A stretch of DNA of 57,241 bases, from contig CAKMKL010000179.1 of assembly GCA_927443375.1 (NCBI GenBank), positions 1-57,241 of the forward strand, read 5' to 3'. This document shows, piece after piece, positions 8,377 through 17,626 of this stretch. The position numbers were made by a program, and so were the translations under genes. The notes beneath the pieces were generated by a model. It worked only from the letters and a program-made list of their open reading frames with translations, made no database searches and had not been told where the DNA came from. The stretch comes from an uncultured Paenibacillus sp. Lineage in GTDB: Bacteria; Bacillota; Bacilli; Paenibacillales; Paenibacillaceae. Numbering within the stretch: the stretch's first letter is position 1; the number at the start of each line of letters is the position of its first letter.

Positions 8377-9414
8377 TCAGTACACATTGAACATAGCGGC
8401 GATTTCATCATAATGTGTCGTTTGCGTCAGCGCCAGCGAGAGCAGAATCCGCGCTTTTTGCGGCACCAGGCTGTTGCAGGGAATGGAATTGGCAGAGAGG
8501 TCAATGTAAGAATCTTTAAGCGTTATCCCGCTGGAAATCCGCGAGCAGCGGACCACCGGGATATTGTTGTTTTTCAGCTCGCCGACCTTATCTATCCACG
8601 GTTTGCTGTATATCCCTCCGCCTGCCCCGGCGATAACAATTCCTTTGGAAACCGTGGCCAGGTAATCCAGAATACCAGGGTTGGCATCTACATGGAAATA
8701 GGCGACAGATACCTCAGGCAGTCCGGTCAGGGACGAAACGTCGAACTGGGCAGCTGTTGTGTGCTTTTTCAAAGAGCGGGTGTAAAAGAAGGCTTGGGCA
8801 TCCCGCATATATCCGAGACAGCCGAAATCCCGTTCATCAAAAGCATTCGCCTTAAACGTGTTAACTTTCTGAACATCTCTGCCGCTGTAGATCCCCTCTG
8901 CAAAGACGACCATTACGCCCTGTCCGGAAGCATCCGGATTAGCAGCGAGCGCAACGGACTGGAAGAGGTTCAGCGGTCCGTCTGCACTGATTGCCGTGGC
9001 CGGGCGCATGGAGCCTGTGATAATAACCGGCTTATCCGTCTTGATGACCAGATTCAGGAAATAAGAGGTCTCGTCCAGCGTATCTGTTCCGTGCGTAATC
9101 ACAAACCCGTGGATATCCTCCCGCAGGGCCAAGGTATTAATGATTGAAGCAAGTGTCAGCCAGTGCTCACTGGTAATGTCGGCACTGCACAGATTGCTTA
9201 CCTGTATTCCTGCACAATTAGCTAACCGCTCCAGGTGGGGGACACTGTCCAGCAGATCTTGTATCGGCAGAGCGCCGGGTTCGTAATTTAACGTTTTGTG
9301 TGCTTCTCCGCTGCCGGCAATCGTTCCACCGGTGGCGAGAATGACTACATTTTTCAGGCTGGGATTATAAAAGGGAGAAGCTTCGAAATTCACTTCCGGA
9401 GTTGGAATAATCAT
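8377..9414 (-). CDS. Type II-like L-asparaginase
   Basis: 345-residue amidohydrolase converting L-asparagine to aspartate and ammonia. Both catalytic signatures are intact: ATGGTIAGSG with nucleophile T31, and THGTDTLDET with T110-D111. K183 in RDVQKV corresponds to the catalytic lysine of the family. There is no signal peptide, although the N-terminus is some 20 residues longer than the catalytic core needs, so the enzyme is probably cytoplasmic. The start codon has AAAGGAAA about 7 nt upstream. It stands alone, convergent with the germination operon. Glutaminase side activity cannot be judged. Confidence 0.92.
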   Translation of the reverse strand: MIIPTPEVNFEASPFYNPSLKNVVILATGGTIAGSGEAHKTLNYEPGALPIQDLLDSVPHLERLANCAGIQVSNLCSADITSEHWLTLASIINTLALREDIHGFVITHGTDTLDETSYFLNLVIKTDKPVIITGSMRPATAISADGPLNLFQSVALAANPDASGQGVMVVFAEGIYSGRDVQKVNTFKANAFDERDFGCLGYMRDAQAFFYTRSLKKHTTAAQFDVSSLTGLPEVSVAYFHVDANPGILDYLATVSKGIVIAGAGGGIYSKPWIDKVGELKNNNIPVVRCSRISSGITLKDSYIDLSANSIPCNSLVPQKARILLSLALTQTTHYDEIAAMFNVY

Positions 9415-9596
9415 TTGCAGTTTCCTTTCAATCTAAACTATATATGTGAGAAAGCTATCGTAAATCAAGTGAGAAGTCAATAGAATTCTCTAAAAGGGAA
9501 ATATTACAGCGGAACCCTTTTGCATGGGATTATTTTTGGTTGCCTGGATAAGGCAGGTTATCCTTATCCGTTCACCGAATAAGATATGGTAAATAA

Positions 9597-10569
9597 TTGA
9601 ATAAGTTGTTCATATTGAGTGCACATTCGGCATCGTCAGCAGCTTTATCAAAGGCAGCAATCTATGGAGGCGAGTGGGTTGACGAGGCGCTGGTTGAAGT
9701 CGAAAATCTCGACGGTACGATCAACCTGACAATTAACAGCCAAACAGGGAAGGCCAGCCTGGAGTATTCTGCGTGGGCTTCGATGGATACCTATACCTTT
9801 TACTCGGCGGCACCGGTCATCATTGACGAACAGCAGCTTGTAAAGTTCACCTATACATATGAAGATTATAACCGGCAGGGAGACATGATTCACGCTCAAG
9901 GTGAAGGGATTATTCAGTTTAAAACAGACAAAATCGTTCTTCAAATGGGGGCTCTTCACTCCGGTATAGACCCGATCGGGTCTGGTCACATTCGATTATC
10001 CGGTTTCAGACAATGAGAGCAATAAGAACTGGATTGTATATGTCAATGTGTATGTAAGAAAGGTGTTTTTAACCGAATACAAAGTCAACTTGCATACGGG
10101 TAAGGCAACTGAATTAAAGGATTCCATGTCGCAGGCTTACCGTTCTTATGACAACATTAAAGCCTCCCAAGTCACCGCATCTTCTACACTGCCTAAGTCA
10201 AAAATATCCTCCTATCTTCCCAGTCACATTATCGATGGCGATACGGCTACATGCTGGTGTGAGGGGGTGAAGGGGAGCGGAATCGGACAAAGCTTTACAA
10301 TTAAGTTCCCCAAATCATTCGAGATAAGCAGCCTGCACATTTTGCCGGGTTATGGGAAATCCGTCACCGCTTATCTGGAAAATAACAGTGTGCGCAAAGC
10401 AAAAATAACCTTTTCTGATGGCACCTCCTTTACTGCTGATTTTACAAAGGATTACGGCTTTGACCTGCCGGTAGGTAAAGTGACAGCCAGCCTGAAGTTC
10501 ACCATTTTGGAGGTTGACCCCGGTTCTAAATATAACGATACTTGTGTCTCAGAACTAGCCGTCTTCTAA
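9597..10569 (+). pseudogene. Broken gene with a C-terminal discoidin-like glycan-binding domain
   Basis: Two reading frames appear to be parts of one protein. The first (9597-10016) encodes a beta-rich domain (GGEWVDEALVEVENLDG onward) but opens with TTG, has no ribosome binding site and lacks any signal peptide. Around 9985-9995 the coding signal moves to another frame, where FDYPVSDNESNKNWIVYVN leads into the second part (open from 9970 to 10569). That part ends in a domain like the NADase-type glycan-binding (discoidin-like) fold, with IIDGDTATCWCEG and IGQSFTIKFP. I infer loss of the 5' end plus a frameshift; two fused fragments of different genes remain possible. Confidence 0.55.
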
Positions 10570-10660
10570 CACTCTTTGTACTGTGAAGAATTTACTGCTC
10601 AATATTTCCATTTTATAGTATAATGGCAGTTAATTTTATTATTGTATTGGGGGACTGAGG

Positions 10661-11587
10661 TTGAACAAATTCTTCACCTTGCATTCAGTGGCTTCAGGTG
10701 TGTGGGCGGCAATTGTTATTCCGGGCAGCGGGGCGCTGGGGAATGCGGCGATAGTTGATTTAGGCGATTTTACAGTTGTGGTAGATACGTTCAGCCTTCC
10801 CGAGGCGGCGCAGATATTGCGGGAAACAGCCGGGAAGCTCACCGGGAACCCGGTGAAGTACATAGTCAATACACATTTTCATGGAGATCATCATTACGGG
10901 AATCAGGTGTTTGAAGACAGTCAGATCATCACTACGAACCTTACCCGTGAGATTCTGACGAAAGAGGGCCCTCCAGAGGCAGAAGTGTGGCAGGATGGGC
11001 TGCAGAAACAAATTGCGGTATTAAGCAAAGGTATGTTTGCGGCGCAGGACATCCGGCTGCAAACTGCATTTGCCAATGAAATTGGGGATAAAGCTGCGCT
11101 GCTGGCGGCTGTTCCTGGCATCCGTAGAAGGACAGCGACAATAACCTTTTCAGACAAGCTGATAATTCATGGGACTGCGCGTTCGCTGACTCTCCTTACC
11201 TTTGGCGGCGGGCATACGGATAGTGATGCCTTTGTGTACATTGAAGATGCGAAGGTGCTGATCGCCGGAGATCTGATACTGAGTAAATCACATCCGGCTA
11301 TGCTTAGCGGGTTCCCGGCCGCATGGATAGAGATTCTGCAGCGGATTGGACAAGAGCTCGATTTCAGCCTGGTGATTCCCGGTCACGGGGAAGTTACAGA
11401 CCGCAGCAGCATTGGTGAGATGATAAGTTATCTTACTGAAATTCAAATCTATGCAGAACAAGCTGCAGCAAGCGGAGAATCAGCGGATTCCTGGATGGCT
11501 CGGGGTATACCTGAACGTTTTGCTGAGTGGCAGATGTCTCATGTCTTTGAATGGAATTTCCGTTGGCTGTTTGAGCGGTTGGCTTAA
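10661..11587 (+). CDS. Metallo-beta-lactamase-fold hydrolase
   Basis: 308-residue protein with the metal-binding signature NTHFHGDHHYG (H72, H74, D76, H77), a later GGGHTDSDAF histidine, and VIPGHGEVTD near the end, so a binuclear metal site is intact. The family hydrolyses thioesters, lactones or beta-lactams; no specific substrate is indicated. The TTG start is preceded by TTGGGGGA at a good distance, and a TATAAT lies at 10619-10624. The acetyltransferase gene begins 19 nt after its stop, so the two probably share a transcript. Confidence 0.8.
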   Translation: MNKFFTLHSVASGVWAAIVIPGSGALGNAAIVDLGDFTVVVDTFSLPEAAQILRETAGKLTGNPVKYIVNTHFHGDHHYGNQVFEDSQIITTNLTREILTKEGPPEAEVWQDGLQKQIAVLSKGMFAAQDIRLQTAFANEIGDKAALLAAVPGIRRRTATITFSDKLIIHGTARSLTLLTFGGGHTDSDAFVYIEDAKVLIAGDLILSKSHPAMLSGFPAAWIEILQRIGQELDFSLVIPGHGEVTDRSSIGEMISYLTEIQIYAEQAAASGESADSWMARGIPERFAEWQMSHVFEWNFRWLFERLA

Positions 11588-11606
11588 GGAAAGCGAGGAG
11601 AAAGCG

Positions 11607-12449
11607 ATGATTGAACTGGAGAGTAAGGACTATTACCGGGCATTGCCGGCGCTGGATCAAGTGAAAATTAACACGTTATTCTCCAGAAGCGTCCTGGAGC
11701 AGAACATTGACGGGAAGGTATTTGCGGATTGTGCTGGCAGTCCCCGCGCTTTTTATGTGGTTCATTCTTATGGGATGTCCCTTTTATTTGGAGAGAGAGG
11801 GGATGAAGCCTTTGAACGCTCGCTCTTTGATTACCTGACCAATAAAACCGGAACTAAACGGACGGCGGAGTGGCTGCAGGCGGACCCGGCAGGAGACTGG
11901 ACCAGCCTGATCGATTCTATCCGTACTTCACATAATGGTATGCTTGTCACCGGAGTTGACTTACCAGAGGGCGATACCCCCCGGGCCATTTCGTTACATA
12001 CAAGGGTTAACTTCCGTTTCGACCAGCAGGCATACCTGGCTGCTAAGGAGCTTTCTTTTAAGCAGGATGAAATGATCGTACAGACAACCAAAGAGCAGTT
12101 TGGCGCTTTGGCTGAGGGGGTGGTGCCCCGTTTTTTCTGGCGGGATGCGGCACATTTTGAAGCGGAAGGTATAGGGTTCACTTTACTGCGGGACGGCGAA
12201 ATAGCCGCGACCGCGTTCTCTGCCTGCTGCACAAAGAATCAGCTGGAGATAGGCATTGAGACAGCGCAAAAATACCGGGGAAAAGGTTACGCATTCTCAG
12301 TCAGCTCGGCCTTGATTGATTACTGCCTGGAACACGGTTTGGAACCGGTCTGGGCCTGCCGTCTGGAGAATGAAGGATCGTATAATCTCGCGCAGAAGCT
12401 GGGCTTTGTGCCGGTACTCAATCTTCCGTATTATCGGTTAGCCTACTAA
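11607..12449 (+). CDS. GNAT-family N-acetyltransferase (two-domain type)
   Basis: 280-residue protein of the two-domain GNAT group seen in Firmicutes: an N-terminal domain, then a C-terminal acetyl-CoA-binding domain with AAQKYRGKGYAFSVSSALIDYCLE (E/Q-x-x-RGKG pyrophosphate loop written here as QKYRGKGYA). The frame is open far upstream into the previous gene, but GCGAGGAG at 11593-11600 sits 6 nt from the ATG at 11607, which is taken as the start. Substrate unknown. A lipoprotein gene follows 23 nt later. Confidence 0.75.
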   Translation: MIELESKDYYRALPALDQVKINTLFSRSVLEQNIDGKVFADCAGSPRAFYVVHSYGMSLLFGERGDEAFERSLFDYLTNKTGTKRTAEWLQADPAGDWTSLIDSIRTSHNGMLVTGVDLPEGDTPRAISLHTRVNFRFDQQAYLAAKELSFKQDEMIVQTTKEQFGALAEGVVPRFFWRDAAHFEAEGIGFTLLRDGEIAATAFSACCTKNQLEIGIETAQKYRGKGYAFSVSSALIDYCLEHGLEPVWACRLENEGSYNLAQKLGFVPVLNLPYYRLAY

Positions 12450-12472
12450 AAAATGCGGGAGGAGGGGGAAGT

Positions 12473-13036
12473 ATGATGCTCAGGAATTCATTGCTGCGGC
12501 TGTTGAGTGTGATGACACTTTGTGCATTAACAGCATGCAGCTTCTCGAATCATAAGGATGAGCTGGCTACTTCTTCGATTACAGTTGCGGCAGGCGGCAG
12601 CAATATTCCGGCAATCCTCCAAATACTAAACGAAGGGCAAACTGCAAATACATCCGAGGAAGCCCTGTTCAAAGCTATTCTTGAGGATTCAGAAGTCAGC
12701 ATCCCCTATGTGAAATTAGGTGAGTCTGTTCAAATCCAGCTGGATAAGGAGGCTCCTGCCGCTTATGAACTGACGGATGTGCTGCTGAGGGAAGATGGCG
12801 GATATAAATACAAAATGCCGGCAGACAAGCCGATAGTCATTGAATTCAACAGCGGATCAGGATCGTTTGTACTTAAAGAGAATATATCAGTCTTTTTAAG
12901 CTCAAATACCCGGGACTATGAACCCGGTGCCATCATCCGCGGATTTAAGCTTACGGAGCAGGGTGACGATGGTGAGAAGCGGGAATATTATTTTGTGCTC
13001 AGAACGGACGCTGGGTCAGTCAGCCAGAACCTGTAG
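12473..13036 (+). CDS. Lipoprotein of unknown function
   Basis: 187 residues with a Sec signal peptide and lipobox LTAC (cysteine 22), so the mature protein should be anchored on the outer face of the cell membrane. No catalytic motif was recognised. The extracellular part is mostly predicted beta-strand (VIEFNSGSGSFVLKENISVFLSS). GGAGGAGGGGG lies before the ATG. It follows the acetyltransferase closely and is probably co-transcribed. Confidence 0.7.
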   Translation: MMLRNSLLRLLSVMTLCALTACSFSNHKDELATSSITVAAGGSNIPAILQILNEGQTANTSEEALFKAILEDSEVSIPYVKLGESVQIQLDKEAPAAYELTDVLLREDGGYKYKMPADKPIVIEFNSGSGSFVLKENISVFLSSNTRDYEPGAIIRGFKLTEQGDDGEKREYYFVLRTDAGSVSQNL

Positions 13037-13059
13037 ATGTATAGTTGAAGAAGTATGAA

Positions 13060-13260
13060 TCAGCTTATAAATAAGTACAAGGACGCTGCGGGCGTTCTTA
13101 GAATTAAACGTTCATCCGTAATAATAAAAGCATCGCGGATTAGTTTGAAGCCTGTACGAATTTGGTCTTCAGGCATCAGATATGGCCCGTACTGGTTCTT
13201 CAGCTCCGGAATGGTCACCTCCGAATAATTGCCAAGTAATCCGCCGAACAAGTTAGCCAT
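13060..13260 (-). pseudogene. Truncated bacterial PH-domain protein remnant
   Basis: The frame starts MANLFGGLLGNYSEV and continues ELKNQYGPYLMPEDQIRTGFKLIRDAFIITDERLIL, typical of the first half of the short bacterial PH-domain proteins of Bacilli. Homologs are usually about twice as long. Here the frame leaves the family after about 58 residues and stops. GGAGGGAA sits 7 nt before the ATG, so translation may still occur, but the domain is incomplete. Confidence 0.55.
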
Positions 13261-13456
13261 TTTATTCCCTCCTGCGTGCCACATAGTGAAGTGGATGTAG
13301 TGCTGTGTTAATAATACCTGTTAATATTTTCCAAAAAACGACATAATCCTGTTTGCTTTTATGTAAAACTTATCTCAATAACGTGTCTTTTTTATTCTGC
13401 CTAAGTATACAAATTGGAGGCATGGTGAAAAATATGGAAGAGTTCAAAAGAAGGGA

Positions 13457-13639
13457 GTGGCAAAGCTGGATATTACAATGGGATCAGATGAGGTTATTAG
13501 CCGGATCAAGCAGCTCCAATCGGGTGGGGGAACGGTCAATAAGAAGCAGGTTAAGCAGCAGGATCCGGAATTAATGCGGAGTGCACTGTATTATTTTCCA
13601 AGCTGGGAGCATGCAGTTAAGAACGCGGGACAGCTATAA
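13457..13639 (+). CDS. Small protein with a homing-endonuclease-associated-type repeat
   Basis: 60-residue frame ending in DPELMRSALYYFPSWEHAVKNAG, like the short repeat (RYFGSWxxALxAAG) found singly or in tandem beside HNH and GIY-YIG nuclease or sigma-like domains. The GTG start has its GGGAG too close to be ideal. A second frame opens earlier at 13434 (MEEFKRREW) behind a good GGAGG and runs out of register at about 13455. A single frameshift joining both would give a protein of about 67 residues, so this may be a damaged gene. Confidence 0.45.
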   Translation: MAKLDITMGSDEVISRIKQLQSGGGTVNKKQVKQQDPELMRSALYYFPSWEHAVKNAGQL

Positions 13640-13640
13640 G

Positions 13641-13709
13641 CAGCACAAATACAAAGAGCCGGGAACCTGCAGCTTTTAGGGTCTGCAATTCGCGGCTCTT
13701 TGTGCTGTC
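13641..13709. terminator. Hairpin between convergent genes
   Basis: Arms CAAAGAGCCG (13652-13661) and CGGCTCTTTG (13693-13702), plus an alternative outer CAGCACAAA/TTTGTGCTG pairing. No long T-run is present, but its place between convergent genes suits transcription termination. Confidence 0.5.
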
Positions 13710-13738
13710 AATCAAATGGTGAATAGGTATTCCGACAG

Positions 13739-14092
13739 TCACGATTTTTGGACAATCGTTTGGCGTTCGATCGCTTTTTGATTTAAATGAAGCTGGTTCA
13801 TATAATCGTTGATTTTTAGCTGCAGCTTGTGGAGAATCTCGATCTGCATCTCATTGATCCGGTCTTCAATACAAAAGGCTGAACAGGAGAGCTGGCCAGC
13901 CGTATATGACTTGGATTCATCCACCACGGTATTGAGCTTCTCTTTATATATTCGTTTTACCGGGCCATCCTCGCCTTTAATCTCGTAATAGCGGTTTGTC
14001 TCCAGCAGCAGTCTCCAATGACTTACCTTAACGTCAAATTCATCTTTTTCAATAGCCGCGGATACCTTCACTATTCTGATGTGACTGTCCAT
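13739..14092 (-). CDS. Conserved hypothetical protein, 117 residues
   Basis: Soluble protein with no signal peptide. The C-terminal half (about residues 75-112) is predicted helical and could form a coiled coil (IEDRINEMQIEILHKLQLKIN). I do not recognise the family. The start is well supported: AGGAGGA lies 9 nt before the ATG. It is transcribed away from the stalk-domain gene at 14328, with 235 nt between the two starts. Confidence 0.6.
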   Translation of the reverse strand: MDSHIRIVKVSAAIEKDEFDVKVSHWRLLLETNRYYEIKGEDGPVKRIYKEKLNTVVDESKSYTAGQLSCSAFCIEDRINEMQIEILHKLQLKINDYMNQLHLNQKAIERQTIVQKS

Positions 14093-14327
14093 GGTGATAG
14101 ATCCTCCTACAGACCCATAATATTAATGGGTTTTAATTTCGTGGTAAAGCCATTAGCGATTATATCATGTCAGTCAAGCTATTCCCACTGGAAGTTATGG
14201 TAAAGTAGTTCAATAAGACTAAGTCTTAATACCCCGTATGTTAAATAATGGGACTGCAACTTTTTTCTATTTTTTGAGTCCAATACATGTATGGAAACAG
14301 GAAATAAGAGGAAGGGGTTGATCGTGC

Positions 14328-15452
14328 ATGCGAAAAATATGGCTTGTTTTGCCTTTGCTGGCCTTTTCACTGATTTTTGCTTCAATCTCATCGGCTGCTT
14401 CAAGTGCTTATTTCACCTTTATAATGGACAAGGGGGGACAAGGTACCGGACCAGCACTGCTAAAGGATGGCACTGTTTATGCCCGGGCTACTTTTTTGGA
14501 ATCGGCTGGCCTGCAGGTTACCTGGAATAAGTCCCACCGCCAGGCTACTTATACCGGATGGGAGAAGTCGGTAGTGATTATAGTAGGCAGCAAGACGGGG
14601 AAGCTGGACGGGAAAACTGTATACCTGGGCGGAACACCTTTTGTATACAAGGATGAATTATATCTTCCTGCCCGGTTTATGGTCGAGGCTTTGGGAGGCG
14701 AATCGGTAAGCTGGAATGCTAAAAGTGCAGTTTATACCGCTAAAGGGATTCAGACCTTCGCCAGTACCCATGCTTCCTATGCGGGTGTGAACTATACGGT
14801 TGATAAACAAACAGGGAAGCTATATGCTTCTACTCCGGCGGGCCAGCCCCGGCTGATTGCCAATCTGGGTTCAGAGCTGTATGACATGGTCACTTTCGAT
14901 TTTCAAAAGACAGCCGGAGGCTTAATATATCTGACTATATCAGATATTTACGGAGAGCCGCATATTAACAATAAATGGTATACGCTGATTATTAAAGACG
15001 GTATGGTGATCCGGCAGGCAAGCGTGGGTTACTGGATCCGGTTCGGCGATAATGTGAACATGTATGGAAACAAACTTATTCTGACAGATGGCAAGACTCT
15101 GCGGGTAATCGAAGACGGGACAGGGGAAGTAGCAGAGACGATGAATTTAACCAAGCTTGGCGGTGTAGACGATAAGTATCTGATTGAAGGGATGGATGAG
15201 GACTTCCTGCTGATCCGTCCGAATCAAAAGGGCATGCTTACCCTGATCGACCGCAAGACCGGCGCCAAAACATTATTGTACAAAGCATTACTGGATGCAG
15301 ACCAGCAACTTTATGCTGAAACGAATGATCTGCCTTTCTATGGCGATTGGCTGAAGTTTGTTGAGCGCAAAGGCAATTTGCTGCTGTTCAAGAATGAGGC
15401 GGTCCGCGACGGCCGGATCTACGAATATGATCTTTCAAAGACTCAGCCTTAG
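14328..15452 (+). CDS. Secreted stalk-domain (copper amine oxidase N-like) protein
   Basis: 374-residue exported protein. Signal peptide about residues 1-24 (ending SSAASS). Residues about 30-130 match the stalk domain common in Paenibacillus surface proteins: LLKDGTVYARATFLESAGLQVTWNKSHRQATY and DELYLPARFMVEALGGESVSWN. The C-terminal 240 residues look like beta-repeats with YxxxL and DGTGE segments but no recognised enzyme site. GAGGAAGGGG lies before the ATG. An imperfect palindrome centred on ATACATGTAT (14283-14292) lies 36 nt before the start. Confidence 0.78.
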   Translation: MRKIWLVLPLLAFSLIFASISSAASSAYFTFIMDKGGQGTGPALLKDGTVYARATFLESAGLQVTWNKSHRQATYTGWEKSVVIIVGSKTGKLDGKTVYLGGTPFVYKDELYLPARFMVEALGGESVSWNAKSAVYTAKGIQTFASTHASYAGVNYTVDKQTGKLYASTPAGQPRLIANLGSELYDMVTFDFQKTAGGLIYLTISDIYGEPHINNKWYTLIIKDGMVIRQASVGYWIRFGDNVNMYGNKLILTDGKTLRVIEDGTGEVAETMNLTKLGGVDDKYLIEGMDEDFLLIRPNQKGMLTLIDRKTGAKTLLYKALLDADQQLYAETNDLPFYGDWLKFVERKGNLLLFKNEAVRDGRIYEYDLSKTQP

Positions 15453-15464
15453 GCTGAGTCTTTT
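15437..15464 (+). terminator. Intrinsic terminator overlapping the stop codon
   Basis: AAAGACTCAGCC, a TTA loop and GGCTGAGTCTTTT. The stop TAG at 15450-15452 lies in the loop, so the last codons form the left arm. Confidence 0.8.
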
Positions 15465-15509
15465 GCAGGCATGGTACAGGTAGAACCCTTGTAGAAAGGT
15501 GGTATTTCT

Positions 15510-16061
15510 ATGGATTATCTATATCATTACTATGAGAAAGCAATCGGACCTTTTCGAAATCTGTCAGATTTGCCGGCGGATGAGGCAGCAGAGGTTCTCG
15601 ACTCGATTAAACAGAATAAGGATGTTATGGCGGGGCGCAGGGCTGCAGGATATATGAAAAGAAGATACGAGCTGGAGCAGCTGGCCCGAGAGATGTTCAT
15701 TTCCAAAGGAGGGCAGCCGGTCAGAAGAGTCCCGCATTACATGGTTGTCGGCGAATGTGAATGGCTGAATAGCTGGTATGAGGAAGGCGCAGCAGTGAAA
15801 ATCCATATCTCCAGTTTTAACACCGATACTCTATCCTTCTCGTATGGAGATTTATTTCCGACCTTCAGCCCAAAGGTAGACGACGGCAAGGAGTATCGCA
15901 GAAAGATTTATACATATAAAGAAATGGTACAGCTTATACATAAATATGGTCTGCCTCAGGTCTGGAACAAAGAGGGTACTAAGGGTCCGGAAAGGTATAT
16001 TGAAGTGCAGGTCTGGGACGATGAACCTCTGCAAATAAGTAGAATTAAAGGAGAGATGTAA
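15510..16061 (+). CDS. Conserved hypothetical protein, 183 residues
   Basis: Cytoplasmic protein with no signal or membrane helix. Residues 1-60 are helical; later LSFSYGDLFPTFSP and GLPQVWNKEGTKGPERYIEVQVWDDEPL look like a compact alpha/beta fold. It is not a family I can name. GAAAGGTGG precedes the ATG. Its stop overlaps the next start (TAATG), so it is translationally coupled to the CPBP protease gene. Confidence 0.65.
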   Translation: MDYLYHYYEKAIGPFRNLSDLPADEAAEVLDSIKQNKDVMAGRRAAGYMKRRYELEQLAREMFISKGGQPVRRVPHYMVVGECEWLNSWYEEGAAVKIHISSFNTDTLSFSYGDLFPTFSPKVDDGKEYRRKIYTYKEMVQLIHKYGLPQVWNKEGTKGPERYIEVQVWDDEPLQISRIKGEM

Positions 16062-16828
16062 TGACAAACACCCGTAAAAAGAGTCATCCCGTTATATTCT
16101 CGCTTATGCTCGGTATCCTGCTGACGTTATTGATTTCCATAGCTTCGGCAGCCGCAAGCATTATGGAACTAAGTGACAACGGGATATTGGTTGCTCAGGC
16201 CGGAGCCTTTCTCGTCATGGCTGTGATCGTTACTGTGTACATGACCAGAGGCAGCAGGAGCTTAGTGCAGTTCGGGTTCAAGCGGCTCGAGGGAGTCTCC
16301 TCCAAAGATGCTCTCTACTACATACCTCTGCTCATTATTGCCTTGGTTCAGCCGTTTATAGGCGGTTTAAACGTGAAGCTGACCACAGCTGAGGTATTGT
16401 TCTATCTGTTGTTTACGCTGCTGGTTGGTTTTACGGAGGAATCGGTATTCAGAGGGATTATCAGAGACAAGCTAAAGTTCAAAGGCTCTGTATTCTACAT
16501 CGTCTTTTCGTCGATCTTCTTTGGAATCTTACATATGTCTAATGCTTTAAACGGCAACGATCTTTCACATGTTCTGATGCAGGTTATCAATGCGCTGCTG
16601 CTTGGCTGTATTCTCGCCCTGCTGATTGAAACAACGGGCAATATTATTCCGCTGATTGCTTTTCATTTCGTGTATGATGCCTTGGCGTTTATGACAAAGG
16701 AGAATCCCGACAAGGAACTCCTGGCTGTTGTTATCTTAAACCTCTTATATCTGGTGTATGGTATGTACCTGGCTTACAATTTGCGTCGGCGTAAGAAGCT
16801 GAATGTAGCTCCGGGAATAGCGAAATAG
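16061..16828 (+). CDS. CPBP-family intramembrane metalloprotease
   Basis: 255-residue membrane protein of the CAAX protease/bacteriocin-processing (Abi) family. All motifs are present: EESVFRG (E126, E127, R131), FGILH (H158) and HFVYD (H202, D206). About seven or eight hydrophobic segments are visible. Such proteins cleave peptides within the membrane and are often linked to bacteriocin self-immunity or stress, but nothing here identifies the substrate. It is coupled to the preceding hypothetical gene and followed by a terminator. Confidence 0.85.
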   Translation: MTNTRKKSHPVIFSLMLGILLTLLISIASAAASIMELSDNGILVAQAGAFLVMAVIVTVYMTRGSRSLVQFGFKRLEGVSSKDALYYIPLLIIALVQPFIGGLNVKLTTAEVLFYLLFTLLVGFTEESVFRGIIRDKLKFKGSVFYIVFSSIFFGILHMSNALNGNDLSHVLMQVINALLLGCILALLIETTGNIIPLIAFHFVYDALAFMTKENPDKELLAVVILNLLYLVYGMYLAYNLRRRKKLNVAPGIAK

Positions 16829-16834
16829 ATAGTG

Positions 16835-16874
16835 AAAACATCGCCCAGCGAAGCTTAAGCAGGCGGTGTTTTTT
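16835..16874 (+). terminator. Intrinsic terminator after the CPBP gene
   Basis: ACATCGCC ... GGCGGTGT stem with a six-T run. It separates the CPBP unit from the TetR promoter. Confidence 0.65.
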
Positions 16875-16895
16875 GCATTTTGCATAAAAGAGGCG

Positions 16896-16948
16896 TTGAC
16901 AAGGAGCTACAAATCCCTATAATTGGAATAGACCGACGGTCGGTCTAT
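16896..16948 (+). promoter_or_regulatory. Promoter and palindromic operator of the TetR efflux operon
   Basis: TTGACA (16896-16901), a 16-bp spacer and TATAAT (16918-16923) make a near-consensus vegetative promoter. Directly downstream, at 16928-16948, lies a perfect 21-bp palindrome, ATAGACCGAC-G-GTCGGTCTAT, covering the expected transcription start. Its GACCGAC/GTCGGTC core is the kind recognised by many TetR repressors. The placement predicts autorepression of the whole operon until an inducer binds. Confidence 0.85.
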
Positions 16949-16966
16949 GAATTGGAGGAAAGAACC

Positions 16967-17605
16967 ATGAGAATATCCAAAGAACCGGAAGAACGCAAAA
17001 ATGAAATTTTAGATACGGCAGAAATGCTGTTTTTCAGTAAAGGGTACGCCAAAACGACCGTAAATGATCTTCTGCAGGCTGTTGGTATAGCGAAAGGCAC
17101 TTTCTATTATTACTTTAAATCGAAGGAGGGGGTCATGGATGCAGTTGTAATGCGCTATATCGACACCGCAGTTACAGCAGCCGGAAGGATAGCCGCGCGC
17201 CCAGACCTGACTGTCCACGAGAAGCTTTTACAGATCATCATGGCCCAGAAGCCGGATTCAGCCCCTAAGGAGCAGCTGATTGAACAGTTTCACCAGTCTG
17301 AGAATGCGCTGCTTCACCAAAGAAGCTTAGCTGAAACCATTTTGCGGCTGACACCTGTATTGACCGGCGTGATTGAGCAAGGCATAGAGGAGAGAGTATT
17401 TCATACCCCGTATCCGCAGGAGTCGGTGGAATTTCTGCTGACAGCTTCACAGTTCCTGTTTGACGAAGGTATTTTCAAATGGCAGCCTGAGGAGCTTATG
17501 CGTAAAATACAAGCTTTTATCCATACGATGGAGCTTATGCTGGGTGCACAGCAAGGCAGCTTAGGTTATGTAATGCAGATGTTTGAGCAGCCGGTAAAAG
17601 ACTGA
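16967..17605 (+). CDS. TetR-family transcriptional repressor
   Basis: 212-residue regulator. The N-terminal helix-turn-helix is clear: ILDTAEMLFFSKGYAKTTVNDLLQAVGIAKGTFYYYFKSKE in several pieces at about residues 12-52, and the divergent C-terminal domain should bind the inducer. An upstream in-frame start at 16880 would lie before the promoter, so the ATG at 16967, with TTGGAGGAAAG ahead of it, is used. It is the first gene of an operon with an MFS pump and an ABC system, and it has a matching palindrome at its promoter. Confidence 0.9.
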   Translation: MRISKEPEERKNEILDTAEMLFFSKGYAKTTVNDLLQAVGIAKGTFYYYFKSKEGVMDAVVMRYIDTAVTAAGRIAARPDLTVHEKLLQIIMAQKPDSAPKEQLIEQFHQSENALLHQRSLAETILRLTPVLTGVIEQGIEERVFHTPYPQESVEFLLTASQFLFDEGIFKWQPEELMRKIQAFIHTMELMLGAQQGSLGYVMQMFEQPVKD

Positions 17606-17626
17606 GCAGTCAGCAGGGGGACGGGA

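Noticed and set aside
8413-9147. 244-codon plus-strand frame opposite the asparaginase gene
   Set aside because: It lies entirely inside the antisense of a clear enzyme gene with both catalytic motifs, has no ribosome binding site and encodes an Arg/Gly/Gln-rich sequence with no family.
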